Positions 22,786 through 35,412 are shown, numbered from the stretch's first letter. The stretch: 64,000 nucleotides of DNA from Anodontia alba (GCA_964016985.1 OZ024828.1:2257701-2321700); one strand, 5' to 3'. Translations and numbers: made by a program. Notes: generated from the letters alone by a model not told the origin.

Positions 22786-23135
22786 TATGTATTTTTTCGG
22801 ACAGTCTTTAGTGTTGTGTCGATCAGAGATTTATTGTTTAAGAACACGCACTGATATCATTACAACATCAACAATAAAAAAATTTCTGTTCTTTGATTTA
22901 TAAATGTTTTCCATGCGATATGACTAACAGGAATATAGCATGGTATTATGGAAAATGCAGGAAATAATTGGTTTGTGTATCAACAGCGAATCTTTATTGT
23001 CTACATTTTAGGATTTGTCTTTTTTTTTTTTAAGTGCGTTCCCGCTCGTGATTCGGTAGTGGTTTAATGTGTCACTTACTGGCTCTTATTGGATTATGGA
23101 TATGCCTTTATGAAAATATAAAACCTAACCCAATA

Positions 23136-23467
23136 CAGTTGACTCTCGTTATCTCGACCTCGCTTATCTCGAATAACCGCTTATCTCGAAGTGAGAATCT
23201 GGTCCCTGCCTATACATGAAAACCTAACAACAGATGGAAAATATTGTAGAAAAGAGGAGAAATTGCTCCTAAGGAGCAATTTCTCCTCTTTTCCACAATA
23301 TTTTCAATATATCTCTAACTTCAAAAGTCCAATTACCTATCAGTTTGTTAAATGTAGTTAATCAAATTATTTTTTTCCACAATTCTGCAAACCTGATATG
23401 TCGAACTACGGATATCTCGAAGTATTTCAGAGAGTCCCTTGGAATTCGAGATAACGAGAGTCGACTG
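23136..23467. mobile_element. pogo-like MITE with TA target and inner hairpin
   Basis: Ends are CAGTTGACTCTCGTTATCTC and GAGATAACGAGAGTCGACTG, each flanked by TA. CAGT ends with TA duplication and the TATCTCGA sub-repeats fit the pogo/Tigger branch of Tc1/mariner. A near-perfect inner hairpin at about 23228-23304 has arms with AAAGAGGAGAAATTGCTCC and GGAGCAATTTCTCCTCTTT. It is non-coding. Confidence 0.85.
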
Positions 23468-23476
23468 TATTACCAT

Positions 23477-23790
23477 ACAGTCCATATTTTAGACGTAAGC
23501 AAAAACATGTAGACCCAGACTGGCCTACGCAGATAGTAGCGTCTGATCATGGTCTGCACAATTAACTTGCAGAAATGTCAACATGTACCTAACCGCAATA
23601 TAAGCATAGTCATTTTGCTTTTGACATAACCAAACAGTTTAGAGCCAGATTGGATGCCACAGTTAGCGGCGTCAGATCAGGGCTTCCACAATGTGTTGGC
23701 ATAAATTTCAAGATGTACCTAACCAATATAAGCCTCGTGTCCCATTCTTTAGATACAGGCAAACAATGCAGACCCTAATCTGATATATCT
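23477..23790. repeat. Two degenerate copies of a GTAGACCC-type MITE
   Basis: TTAGACGTAAGC ... TGTAGACCCAGACTGG ... CATGTACCTAACC is followed by a second unit with TTTAGAGCCAGATTGG ... GATGTACCTAACC and the start of a third (AGATACAGGCAAACAATGC). The same family occurs near 36840 and 49280-50350. Confidence 0.5.
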
Positions 23791-23794
23791 ATTT

Positions 23795-24465
23795 CACCTT
23801 ATTAAAAAAAAAAAAAAAAAAAAAAAAAAGAAGTCTTTCCTCAGCTTCTGGAATGGACTCGTCGAGGATGAACCTTGGCTCGTACTCTGCGAACATTTCT
23901 TCGATCAGGTCATCCATTGTAGCCATGGTGTCAGATGGGTATATACTTTGTATCACCTGCCTCTAAATGGAAATCTCGATGGCGGCCAGACGCGCAAATT
24001 CATTTTGCGTCGCTCTTGTTGCACGCCACTCACTCCTATACCCGCACTGACAACAGAGCTGTTGCTTGTTAGTAACCCCTACCCCACAACCCCTGCAGGG
24101 CTAAGTGCGTGAGCCTTTACGGAGTCTCACGAGATGAACTTTACAAATGTCCGTAAGACAGCTTTTACCACAGAGCTCCGTTGAGCTCACGGTCAGCCAT
24201 TTGCATGTGTTGTGTCCCTTGGGCATGTCGCTTGTAGTGGTATATCAGCAGTCACCCACTTCTTTAATAGATGAGCCCCGGACTGACGAGGGCGGGGGCC
24301 GTTCCCAGGGGCTCGGGCGGTTCTCAAGCGCAAGCCGCATGTTTATGTAGATCGGGCCGTACACACACATTTACCAATTGTTTATGTAGGTGGGATCCTT
24401 CGCGGCCCAATCTAGCTGGTTTACTCGCCCTCCCTGCTGCTCTGAAAACTTACTTCATTAGTTCT
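23795..24465. other. No gene seen; GC-richer island
   Basis: After a poly-A tract (23803-23829) the sequence is relatively GC-rich and CpG-rich (for example 24280-24330). Open frames at 24147 and 24271 overlap in different frames and show no domain. A promoter or CpG island for a gene cannot be supported here. Confidence 0.35.
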
Positions 24466-24469
24466 GGCT

Positions 24470-24589
24470 CTTTGTAGTTTTGAGCATTTTTACCTTGTCA
24501 GCAAAATATCTCAAAAGTTGTTGGAACTAGAGCCTTGACACTTGATTAGTAGACTAGTAGTGATGACTTGACAACCTAATTAAATTTTG

Positions 24590-24624
<35 letters not shown>

Positions 24625-25760
24625 TTCATGAGTTATGGCACTTTGTAATTTTGGGCATTTTTATCTTGTCAGCAAAAAATCTCATAAACTGTTGGAGCTA
24701 GAGACTTGAAACTAGGTGAATTTATTGGAAATGATGAGTAAATGACCTGATTAACTTTTGAATAAATTATCAAAAAATATTTCATAAGTAATGGCCCTTT
24801 GTAAATTCGGGCGTTTTTCCCTTATCAGCAAAATATCTCAAAAACTACTGAAGCTAAAGCCTTGAATCTTGATAAATAAATTGGTAGTGATGAGTACATG
24901 ACCTGATTATCTTTTGAATAAATTTATAAAAATATGTCATTAATTATGGCCCTTTGTAATTTTAGGCATTTTTTACATTGTCAGCAAAATATCGCAAAAA
25001 CTATTGGAGCTAGTCTTGAAACTTGGTTAATTGATTGGTAATGATGAATAGATGACCTGATTACCTTTTGAATAAATTCTGAAAAAAAAAAAAAAAAACA
25101 AAAAAAAAAAAAACTTAGCGAGTAATGGCCCATTGTAAATTTGGGCATTTTCCCTTGACAGCAAAATATCTCAAATCTATTGAAGCTAGAGTCTTGAAAC
25201 TCTATGAATAGATTGGTAGTGATGAGTACCTGACCCTACTAACTTTTGTATCAATTCTGAAAAAAAAACTTCGTGTGTTATGGTCCTTTATAATTTTGGG
25301 CATTTTAACCTTGTCAGCAAAATTTCTCAAAAACTGACGGAGTTAGAGCCTTGAAACTTAGTGAATTGATTGGTAATGATGCGTAGATGGCTCGATTAAC
25401 TTTTGAATAAATTGAAAAATACTTCATGAGTTATAGCCCTTTGTAAATTTGGGCATTTTCTCTTGTCAACGAAATATCTCAAGTACTGTTGGAGTTAGAG
25501 CCTCATTACTTGATTAATAGGTTGGTAGTGATTAGAAGGAAGTTGGAGGGGCCTATTGCTTCTGGGCATGAGTAATGTCCCTTTGTAAATTTGGGCATTT
25601 TCCCTTATCAGCAAAATATCTCAAAAACTGTTGGAGCTAGAGCCTCATCATTTGATGAACAGATTGGTAATGATGAGAAAATGACCTGATTAACTTTGAA
25701 TAAATTCTGAAAAATATTTCAGGAGTTATATGGCCTTGTGTAGATTCGCCCATTAATACC
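24470..25760. repeat. Tandem array, unit about 155 bp, about 8 units
   Basis: Each unit has TGAGTTATGGCCCTTTGTAA, TTTGGGCATTTT, CTTGTCAGCAAAATATCTCA, AAACTGTTGGAGCTAGAGCC and TTGGTAATGATGAGTA followed by GACCTGATTAACTTTTGAAT. Poly-A expansions sit at the same place in two units (24590-24621 and 25081-25113). It is non-coding. Confidence 0.85.
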
Positions 25761-26090
25761 TTGTATTATCTTTAGAGGAAAGCATATGGTTGGGGGCAAA
25801 GTGTTTTACAAACACAATTTCTAGTTATCATTTTCAAGTTTTCTTATTTTCAAGTTTTTTTTTTTTTTTTGTTATTGTTTCGACAATGAACAATCAAGTG
25901 TACATGGAAAAATATAGAATATGTTCAGGCAGTTCGACCTGTTTTCACGAGAAAATATGGATATATATATAATATAGCATTCGTCTTGCTCTTTCCATTG
26001 GTACCATAAAGCGCACGTGTTTTTTGTAGGCTTTAGTATTTTATGCAGACAGGTACACTTTACAAATGATATTCAAAGGGAATTTACTAT

Positions 26091-27945
26091 TTAGCTCACC
26101 TGAGCACGAAGTGCTCATGGTGAGCTATTGTGATCAGTCAATGTCCGTCGTTCGTCGTTCGTCGTGCGGCGTCAACAATTGCTTTAAAAGCCTACTCCTC
26201 CTACACACTTTGGCCAATTGACTCGATACTTGGTAGGAAGCATCGGGGTGACTTGTAGAACAAAAATAGCTAAAATCGTTGCAATCGGAAATCCAAGATG
26301 GCCGCCATCTTGAAAAACTATTTTTCGCTTCTTCTCCTGAACCGAAAGGCCAATTCTCCAAACTTGCTAGGAAGCATTGGGGTGACTTGTAGATCAAAAA
26401 GCTAAAGTCGTGCCGATCGGAAATCCAAGATGGCCGCCATCTTTTAATTATATTTTTCGCTTCTTCTCCTGAACCGAATGGCCAATTGACTCCAAACTTG
26501 CTAGGAAGTATCGGGGTGACTTGTAGATCAAAAATAGCTAAAATCATGCCGATCGGAAATCCAAGATGGCCGCCACGGCAGCCCTCTTGAAAGTCTATTT
26601 TTTTTTGCTTCTTCTCTTAAATCCAAAAGCCAAATGACTCCAAACACGGTAGGAAGCATTGGGGTGATAAAAAATAACTAAAATCGTTCCAACTGAAAAT
26701 CCAAGATGGCCGCCATGACAGCCATCTTGAAAATCTATTTTTTTGCTTCTTCTCTTGAACCGAAAGGCCAATTGGGGTGATAAAAAATAACTAAAATCAT
26801 TCCAATTGAAAATCCAAGATGGCCGCCATGACAGCCATCTTGAAAATCTATTTTTTTGCTTCTTCTCTTGAACCGAAAGGCCAATTGACCCCAAACTTGC
26901 TAGTAAGCATCCGGGTGCTTTGTTTAAGCAATCATCATGAATCTTGTTCAAAATGTTTGTCTTGATGATTTCTAGGTCAAGTTCGAAACTGGGTCACGGC
27001 GTAAAAAAGTAGGTCACCTGGCCGAATCAGCTAAAACCTTGTTAACACTCTAGCGGTCACATTTTTTAAGCAGTCATTATGAATCTTGCTTAAACTGTTT
27101 TGTCTTGATAAGTTCTAGGTCAAGTTTGAAACTGGGTCACTTGGGGTCAAAAACTAGGTCACCGGGCCAAATCAGCAGAAAAAATTATTAACACTCTAGC
27201 GGTCACATTTTTGAAGCAATCATCATGAATCTTGCTCAAAATGTTTGTCTTGATGAGTTCTAGGTCAAGTTCGAAACTGGGTCACTTGGATTCAAAAACT
27301 AGGTCACCTGGCCAAATCAGCAGAAAATTTTGTTTACACTCTAGTGATCACAATTTTAAAGCAATCATCCTGAATCTCGTCAAAATGTTGTCTTGATGAT
27401 TTTTAGGTCAAGTTCGAAACTGGGTCACATGGTGTCAAAACCTAGGTCACCAGGCCAAATCAGCAGAAAACTGTTAACACTCCAGAGGTCACATTTTATA
27501 AATAATCATCATAAATATTGCTCAAAATGTTTGTCTTGATGATTTCTAGGTCTAGTTTAAAACTGGGTCACTTGATATCAGAAACTAGGTTACCTGGCCA
27601 AATCAAAGGAAAACCTTGTTGATGCTCTAGAGGTCACATTTTTGAAGTGATCATCATGAATCTTTGTGTTTAGGTCAGTTTCTCAGTAACTACGAGTATT
27701 GCTCCTACAGCCAGTGATACTTAGTACATGCATACATCTTAGCATGGCCTCTTGAGTGCAGTCATCCATATTTGACCTTGACCTTTATTTCACAATCCAT
27801 TAGACATGCTACATTGTCTTACTTGTTAATATAATCATTTTGAATTTTGATCAGAATGTTTGCCTTGATCAGTTCTAGATCAGGCTCTCAAAGTGCTATG
27901 ATGCTCAGGTGAGTGTTACAGGGCCATCATGGCCCTCTTGTTTTT
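26091..27945. mobile_element. GCTCACCTGAGC-family element with internal tandem units
   Basis: It starts TTTAGCTCACCTGAGCACGA, followed by AGTGCTCATGGTGAGCT, and ends GCTCAGGTGAGTGTTACAGG, then GCCATCATGGCCCTCTTG. The outer CTCACCTGAGC / GCTCAGGTGAG pair is inverted. Inside are a first array of about 120 bp units around AAGATGGCCGCCATCTTGAA (26280-26900) and a second of about 140 bp units around TTCTAGGTCAAGTTCGAAAC and AACTAGGTCACC (26940-27660). Minus-strand frames here are repeat translations. The family is one I recognise as common in bivalves. Confidence 0.8.
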
Positions 27946-28437
27946 TTACATTATTGTGGCTGACTGAGAGGAGTTCAAACTTTAGTTTATTTACCATAAG
28001 CACCTGCAACGCACACGACATCTCGTATAGGGCACAGGGAACCAATTGTGCCAGGACTTCTGATTTGTGCAAAAAAAAGTGCAGGGAAGCCCAGGGTAAT
28101 TATTTTGTGTAAGGCGATCTGTGATTGGTTAATGAAAATGATGAATAAAAATGAATTAAAATTTATTAATCTTATTTGAAGAAAAATGTTTGTGTGTAAT
28201 ATCCTGATTGTTTCAAAGAAATGAATGTTTCTGTTTGTGTTTGCTGGAGCCAAAAGAGGAAGTGGTGAAGTTTGAAAGTTTCATTGTTTGCTACCTGCCA
28301 ATTGAGGGGTTGCTACACTCAGCCCTACATTCAGCCTCTAAAATGTCCCAGAAAGTGTTGGTGACAGTGGTGTTATGTCTAGGAACTTAAAATTTTATCC
28401 ATGGCATGAACACAAAAAATAAGCGAACGCATATTTT
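27946..28437. other. No gene seen
   Basis: AT-rich sequence between two related arrays. Short open frames at 27909 and 28208 show no domain or splice-bounded exon. Confidence 0.45.
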
Positions 28438-29475
28438 TAGCTTACCTTAGCAAAAGCTCAGGGTGAGCTGTTGCGATCACCCTCTGTCTGTCGTCCGTCT
28501 TTCGTCGTCAACAATTAGTTTGTTAACACTCTAGAGGTCACAGTTTTGACCCAATCTTGATGAAACTTGCTCAGAATGTTTGCCTCTATGAAATCTAGGT
28601 CTAAGTTCGATACTGGGTCATATGGGGTCAAAAACTAGGTCACCAGGTCAAATAAAAGGAAAAACGTGTTAACACTCTTGAGGTCATAGTTTTGACCCAA
28701 TATTGATGAAACTTGCTCAGAATGTTTGCCTCTATTAAATCTAGGTCAAGTTTGTTACTGGGTCACTTAGGGTAAAAACTAGGTCAGCAGGTCAAATCAA
28801 AGGAAAAACTTGTTAACACTCTAGAGGTCACAGTTTTGACCCAGTTTTGATGAAACTTGCTCAGAATATTTGCCTCTATGAAATCTAGGTCGAGTTTGAT
28901 CCTGGGTCACGGGGTCAAAAACTAGGTCACCAGGTCAAATCAAAGGAAAAGCTTGTTAACACTCTAGAGGTCACATTTTTGAAGTAATCATCATGAATAT
29001 TGCTCAAACTATTTACCTTGATGATTTCTAGGTCAAGTTCGAAACTGGGTCACTTGGGGTCAAAAACTAGGTCACCGGACCAAATCAGCAGAAGACCATG
29101 TTAACATTCTAGCAGTCACTTTTTTGAAGCAATCATCGTGAATCTTCCTCAAAATGTTTGTCTTGATGATTTCTAGGTCAAGCTCGAAACTGGGTCACTT
29201 CGGATTAAAAATTAGGTCACCAGGCAAAATCAGCAGAAAACCATGTTAACACTCTAGCGGTAACATTTTTGAAGCAATCATCATGAATCTTGCGCAAAAT
29301 GTTTTTCTTGATGATTTCTAGGTCAAGCTCGAAACTGGGTCACTTGGGGTCAAAAACTAGGTCACCAGGCCAAATCAGCAGAAAACCTTGTTAACACTGT
29401 AGCTGTCACATTTTTCAAGCAATCATCATGAATCTTGCTCAAAATGTTTTTCTTGATAAGTTCTAGGTCAAGTTC
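28438..29475. mobile_element. Second GCTCACC-family element, cut by a LINE
   Basis: Its head is TAGCTTACCTTAGCAAAAGC, followed by TCAGGGTGAGCTG and a CTGTCTGTCGTCCGTC stretch, as in the first element. About seven units of roughly 140 bp follow (GTTAACACTCTAGAGGTCAC ... AAAAACTAGGTCACCAGG). The array ends abruptly at 29475 where LINE sequence begins, and its normal right end is absent. Confidence 0.75.
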
Positions 29476-31364
29476 AAAACGCAGTTGCTAAAGAAATCTC
29501 TGTACCACTATCAATTCTTTTTAATAGATAATTCGCAGACGGAGTTTTTGCGACTTTTCTAAAAGCACCGAATGTCTTGCCTCTGTACAAAAAAGATGAT
29601 AAATCTCTTCCATCTAATTACAGACCTATGTCTCTTTTAAGTAATATTGGCAAACTCCAGGAACACATTATATTCAAACATATGTACAACCACTTGCACG
29701 AAAATAATCTCCTTTATAAATATCAGTCTGGGTTTCTTCCTAACCATTCAACTACTTATCAGCTTAATTATCGACATATATCACCACATATGCCAAACAT
29801 TTGATAATGATCAATTCTCAGGCATGGTTTTTTTGTGACGTATCAAAAGCCTTTGACAGGGTCTGGCACAAAGGGCTCATTTTTAAGTTGAAACAGTATG
29901 GCATAAGCGGGTCTCTCCTAAATTGTGTCACACATTACCTTAGTAACAGAACTCAACGAGTCATCATTAGATCCTGCGTGTCAAGCTCTCTGCCAATGAA
30001 TGCCGGTGTCCCCCAAGGATCTGTTCTTGGACCCCTCTTATTTCTAATTTATATTAACGACATAGTTGACTCTCTCCTAAGCTTAATAAGGATTTTTGCA
30101 GATGATAGCTCATTGTTCTGTTCCGCATCCTCCATTCAAGATCTTGAAGGCATAATTAACCACGATTTAAAAATTTTGGCAGGCTGGGCAAAACAGTGGT
30201 TAATAAATTTCAACCCTCTGAAAACTGAAGCCCTTTTATTTACTCTAAAACTGTATGAACACCTCCCAAATATAGAATTCGACGGCATTCCTGTTTCCTT
30301 TGTATCTGACAGACATCTAGGACTGACATTAAGTAACAATGGACGTTGGAATAAACACATAGAAAATATATTGTAAACAGTGCCTCCAAAATCATTGGCA
30401 TTATGCGCAAATTAAAATACACATTCCATAAAGTCGTTCTTAATCAAATCTACGTTTCCTTCGTTTTACCTGTACTGGAGTACTCGGCAATTGTTTGGGA
30501 TAATTGTACCGCCCAGAACTCAAACACCCTTGAAAAACTGCAGAACGAAACGGCCAGGATAGTCGCTGGACTAACCAGGCTGTCTCACTAGACAATTTAT
30601 ATAGAGAATGTGGATGGGTGCCACTGTCTGTAAGAAGACAAGAGCAGAAAGTATCCTTTATGAACAAAGCAGTTAATGGTCTCTCTCCAGGTTATATTCG
30701 AGATATTATTCCTCCTTACGTAAGAGAAACTACACCATACTCATTAAGAAATAATAATAACCTAGTCACCCCAACTACTCGTACTGAAATATCACGGAAA
30801 TCATGTATTCCCTCTTCAGTGACACTGTGGAATTCGCTAGACAATGACATTCGGACTGCAGACAGTCTCTCTAGTTTCAAAAGTAGCATCAAAAGCCAGC
30901 GTCTAAATAACTCCAAAGGCCCTCTGTACTTTCTCAGTGGCAACAGATACTTATCAGTGCAACATGCACGAATTCGCAATAAATGTAGTAACTTAAAAAG
31001 CGATTTATATGACAGTCATCTCTGTCCAAGCCCCATATGTAGTTGCAACACTGCATTTGTAGATGCAGCACATTATTTTTTCCACTGTCCCAGTTTCGCC
31101 GAATGTCGCATGGTTTTGTTCCAAGTAACCCACGCTTTTCATCCTTTCAACATGGATAAGCTTCTTTTTGGAGATGCGAGCATTAGTAACCAACAGAACT
31201 CAGTACTTTTTTCCATCATTCAAAATTTTATCAAAGGATCAAGAGGATAATTAGTAGAAGTAATAACAAAGAATGACAACTGCAACTATTAATAAAAATG
31301 ATTTTTTCTTCAAGAACCTTTTCTACAGGCCTGTTCATCTGGACTCCTGACAAACTTATTTATT

Positions 31365-31410
<46 letters not shown>

Positions 31411-31930
31411 GCCAGCTATCAAGCACAAACTTATATACACGTTCACTTATTTTTCTTGGTCTTTATCTAATTATTTTATAACTGTAAATATGTCCTTGTT
31501 TTGTTATTATGTATGGTTTCAAACAAAACAGATATCTTTACAATGCTGCCGAGCTGCTCGGACACATTCCATGGATGAATAGGGAAAGGGAACGGGTCTA
31601 TGGTCGCCGGAAGATAATGCATTGTATGCATAGTTGGTTATATCAAGGTCGCTGACCTCAAGTATGAACCTATTTAACCCACCTGAGAGGACAGACCCGG
31701 TCTGGACGCGCTTTGCTATTGGGTGACTGTTCCTTGCAAGTAGCTCGGTATTGACTGGTTAGTTTATTAATTGTACTAAAAACAATTGAACTTCTATGTT
31801 TAATGTCATTGTCATGTGAGTTATAATGTGTGTGTATTATAATATACGGGAAAGGGTAAAAGTACTGTTGTGAGAACTTGTGGCCCGACCCCTTTGCATT
31901 AGTATATGCAATAAAATATGATTAAACTTA
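29476..31930 (+). pseudogene. CR1/L2-like LINE, 5'-truncated, frameshifted
   Basis: Reverse transcriptase pieces in order: PSNYRPMSLLSNIGK (29609), QSGFLPNHSTT (29723), FFCDVSKAFDRVWHKGL (29831), NAGVPQGSVLGPLLFLIYIN (29998), FADDSSLFC (30097), WLINFNPLKTE (30200), LEYSAIVWDN (30476), and a C-terminal region with ICSCNTAFVDAAHYFFHCPSF (31035-31100) ending at 31250. The ADD triad of the catalytic box is intact, but the frame changes near 29800-29830 (an extra T in a T run), at 30375 and near 30575. A 3' region with (CA)n at 31369-31409 and AATAAA at 31910 follows. The first part of the protein, including any endonuclease, is missing. The clade is judged from the GVPQGSVLGPLLF style and C-terminus; Jockey-like is the alternative. 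Confidence 0.8.
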
Positions 31931-32755
31931 AACTGTAGTGTTTCACTTTCTAATGTTTTAATTTTAACAATAATGTATGTTTAAGATAATTCAGTTAAGT
32001 TTGGGTAACATTCGCCACCATTTTGGGAAAAAGTTGCCAACTCTGCTTGCCATCTGTTCATTTTATGGCTGCTTAATTGTATTTTTCTATCTTTTCCTTT
32101 GGTGTTGGGGGTTAGATGTGGATCTGACTGTATCAGTTCCTGAGTTTACTTATTCACTTTGCTTAAAGTGACCGGAATTCCACTGTTTTGTATCTGCCGT
32201 ATGCCGGATTCTGGCTTTATGTTCACATGTTCAAAATGCCAAAAACGGTTCCATCCAAGCTGACAAAATATCACACAGTTACGGCAAGTCAATTTATCAA
32301 AAAAAAAATATCAAATGTTTAGATTACAGGTCACAAGAGACAATCAATTAAAATTATGATTTATTATTTAGTTATTTTGTAGTGTTCAATTAAATGACCA
32401 TGTTATTGCTGCTACGGACCATTTACAGACCAATTTTCGGACCATAACTGACCGTTCACGGACCATTACGGACTATTCACGGACCACGGACTACTCACTG
32501 ACCAATTAGCGGTTAAGTTTACCATATTTTGCAATTAATACAGACCATACGGAATTTTTATTGGTTCGCAAGTCCGTGAATGGTCAGTGTTTTGTCACCG
32601 GGCAACGTGTGATTGATTTGACTGAGTTGGGGTTAAACGACATGTCAACCTTTGTGGGTCATTTTGTGTCTCTTCCAGAGAAAGGGAGAAGAGAGACAGG
32701 AGATAGTAGAGGAGATGAAAGAGAGGGACAGGGGAGAAAGGAAAATGAATGAAAC
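31931..32755. other. No gene seen; short degenerate tandem
   Basis: At 32390-32520 variants of ACGGACCATTACGGACTATT recur at about 13-20 bp. A frame at 32561 (CVTGQRVIDLTELGLNDMST) reads smoothly but has no splice or domain support. Confidence 0.4.
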
Positions 32756-33048
32756 AGAAGAAATAAAAACATTCCCCCGCTACCTTTACCTGCTGCAAGG
32801 ATAGCAGGCCTTACCCAACTGTAAGCCAATATCAGTTGGACGCCTCGGTGACAGAAGAAATAAAAAGCATTCCTCCGCTACCTTTACCTGCTGCAAGGAT
32901 AGCAGGCCTTACCCAACTGTAAGCCAATATCAGTTGGACGCCTCGGTGACAGAAGAAATAAAAAAACATTCCTCCGCTACCTTTACCTGCTGCAAGGATA
33001 GCAGGCCTTACCCAACTGTAAGCCAATATCAGTTGGACGCCTCGGTGA
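32756..33048. repeat. Three head-to-tail copies of a 96-97 bp unit
   Basis: The unit runs GACAGAAGAAATAAAAA ... CCTCCGCTACCTTTACCTGC ... GCAAGGATAGCAGGCCTTAC ... CAGTTGGACGCCTCGGT. The three units differ at only two or three positions, so the amplification is recent compared with the satellites elsewhere in the window. The minus-strand 169-codon frame overlapping it is a repeat translation. Confidence 0.9.
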
Positions 33049-33837
33049 CGTAAGATACACGACCCCTTTGCCTCACCCAACCACGCTACCGGACAACGTG
33101 TATATTTCGTGTTTCGAATACCTATCAGAAAATTCACGTTGGATTCTTGAAGTCTATTTTTTTTAACAGCGCAAAAGTCCTTATCTAACAATGAGCAAAT
33201 AGAATGATTGTCTATGGCAGACGGATAATTATTTCTAAAGATGTGGATTGCCACCGAAACAACGGCTATTATGTGAACCTTCGGAATCAAAGGGAAGTAA
33301 TCAACTAGAGATAAACCGAAATCGGACGTAAAAGAAGTCAATGTAAACCACGGTTGGCGGAAAACTCCTCGTCGAAGTTAAATCAACGCTAATTCATTGC
33401 AAATATACCTGAATTTACTTCAATACGTCTATTAGATACTTCTGATACCCAATTATTGCATTGAAGTACATAAAAATAGATTAAATCAGTAAAATACAAC
33501 AGATTTTGTTATAATCCCCGCCGCCAAAATTTTCCTACCCCCATCCCCTTATCCCCTGTCCACCCTCTCTTTTTTCAACTTTTGAACTTCACCATTTTTG
33601 GTGTTTAAGTATTTAATATGTCAGTGTATGTTTAAGGGAAAGCATTTAGTTGGGGGCACAGTGTTTTACAAACACACTGTCTATAGTTCCTTATTTATTT
33701 TGCTGTGCTAAGCCTAAGCTTAAAATTTGGAAGCCCAGTTTTACCCTGAAATGAATTCTTAAAGGTGGAATTTCTACAGGAGACACACAAATTATTCACT
33801 TCACGTTGGAAATATCTACTGTTGTTTTGTTTTTCAG
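33049..33837. other. No gene seen
   Basis: AT-rich with one C-rich stretch (33515-33565). The segment around 33640 (GTTGGGGGCACAGTGTTTTA then CAAACACA) also occurs near 25788 and marks a dispersed repeat. Confidence 0.4.
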
Positions 33838-33990
33838 GGGATAGCGCGTACGCAGTCCCCCACACTAATAAATTGCGTACCCGAGTTACCCACATTTGGG
33901 GCAATCGCAGGCGTCAGCTCGACCGAAGTGCAATGGAAGAGCCTCTTCCTGGGAGAACCGCCTTGCTGATCACGGTATCTCCTGTACCAG
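33838..33990 (+). CDS. Exon-like segment of unknown gene
   Basis: A 153-nt stretch begins after a good acceptor (GTTTTGTTTTTCAG) and ends before a strong donor (ACCAG then GTAAGTATG). It is open in one frame with phase 1 at both borders, encoding a basic peptide with GDSAYAVPHTNKLRTRVTHI and later GRTALLITVSPVP. I recognise no domain. No neighbouring exon in compatible phase is obvious, so it may be a relic exon of a transposon or a lone exon of a gene whose other parts lie elsewhere. Confidence 0.3.
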
Positions 33991-35412
33991 GTAAGTATGA
34001 TTTATCGTACACGTTTGCTCATTTTATATGAGGGTTATATTATTTGTAACTGGTCTTTTTACAGTCAACCAAAATCGTTTATTTGTAAAATAAGTAAGAT
34101 AAATAACATGTTTCTGTGGGTTTTCCACGACGAGATGAGGTTTCTATATCCACCCTTATTAAATGGTAAATTATCAGATAAAATGGTACATTGATAAATT
34201 AATTACATGCATTTTCTTATCATTTGCACTTCTTAAACGACAACAGATACGGGCTACATGTACGTCTATTAATAGTACAGTACAGGTATGTGTATTCTAT
34301 AAATAGAACAATAGAGGCCAACGGTTCAAGTATTGGCTTTTCAAATAGCATATATTTGTTATCAGCGCTTTGTTCAGGTTACGGTACACATTTCAACGAC
34401 GACACAGATCTAAAACTGCATACTGAGAACTGCCAATGAATCATGAGCTGGTCCAGTTTCGGGTCCCATAATAAGACTTTATAGCCTTTCTTTCTTTCTT
34501 CCATTACGTCTTAACCTCCGAAGAGGACGTCAGACGGGGTTCGGTAAACGAGTGCAAAAGGGGGTTAGCTGAAAATAAAAGAGGTGCACAGTTAAGAAAA
34601 AGAATATAAAGATGTGAAACAAGAGTTAGTATAGTTAAAAGATAAAAGCTTGTTGGGTGTTTAGGGTGAGATATGGACTACTTGGCACACAGCATAGCTG
34701 AATTGTGCCACAGTAGGTAGGACGGGGATGTGGTGTTCTAGGGCATTCCAGTGAACTATAGTACGGGGAAAGAATGTGTACTTGTAATAGTCATGGAGGG
34801 TGGGAATCTGTCTATATGCCAAGGGGTGATTGGACTTAGACGGCCTTGTATTGGGAATAAGGTAGTCTGCTGCAGGTATGGCGACAAGATCATATGTGAT
34901 CTTGTACATAAGAATCAATCTACTGTCTATCCGACGTTGTTCCAGAGTGCGTCAGTTTAGGTCCTTTAACATTCGGATTACACTAGAGGTGCGCTGGTAA
35001 TCACGAGTAGCCCATCTGGCTGCCCTGCACTGAACTGCTTCAACTTTAGCAATATTTGTAGCTGTGTGGGGAGACCAGACCGTCGAAGCATACTCCAACT
35101 GGGGTCACTAGAGTTTTGTAGGCTGTGGATTTGAGGTCCTGATTATGGACCTTAATATTCCGTTTAAGAAACCACAAAGGCTGGTTAGCTTTCTTGGTAA
35201 TCAAATCAATATGGGGGCTCCAAGAAAGGTCATCTGAGATTGTAACACCCAGATATTTGGCCGATGGGACTGTTTGAAGGACAGTGTCATGGAGGATATA
35301 TTTGGTTTGGATGGGACGTTTGGCTCTTGTGATATGCAGGTCCTGGCATTTTGAAGGGTTGAAGCTCATGTCCCATCGTTGTTCCCATTTTTCGAGGGTG
35401 TGAAGGTCATTC

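Noticed and set aside
26134..26951. Minus-strand frames of 118-137 codons with a repeated SWISF-like phrase
   Set aside because: They follow the array of the GCTCACC-family element.
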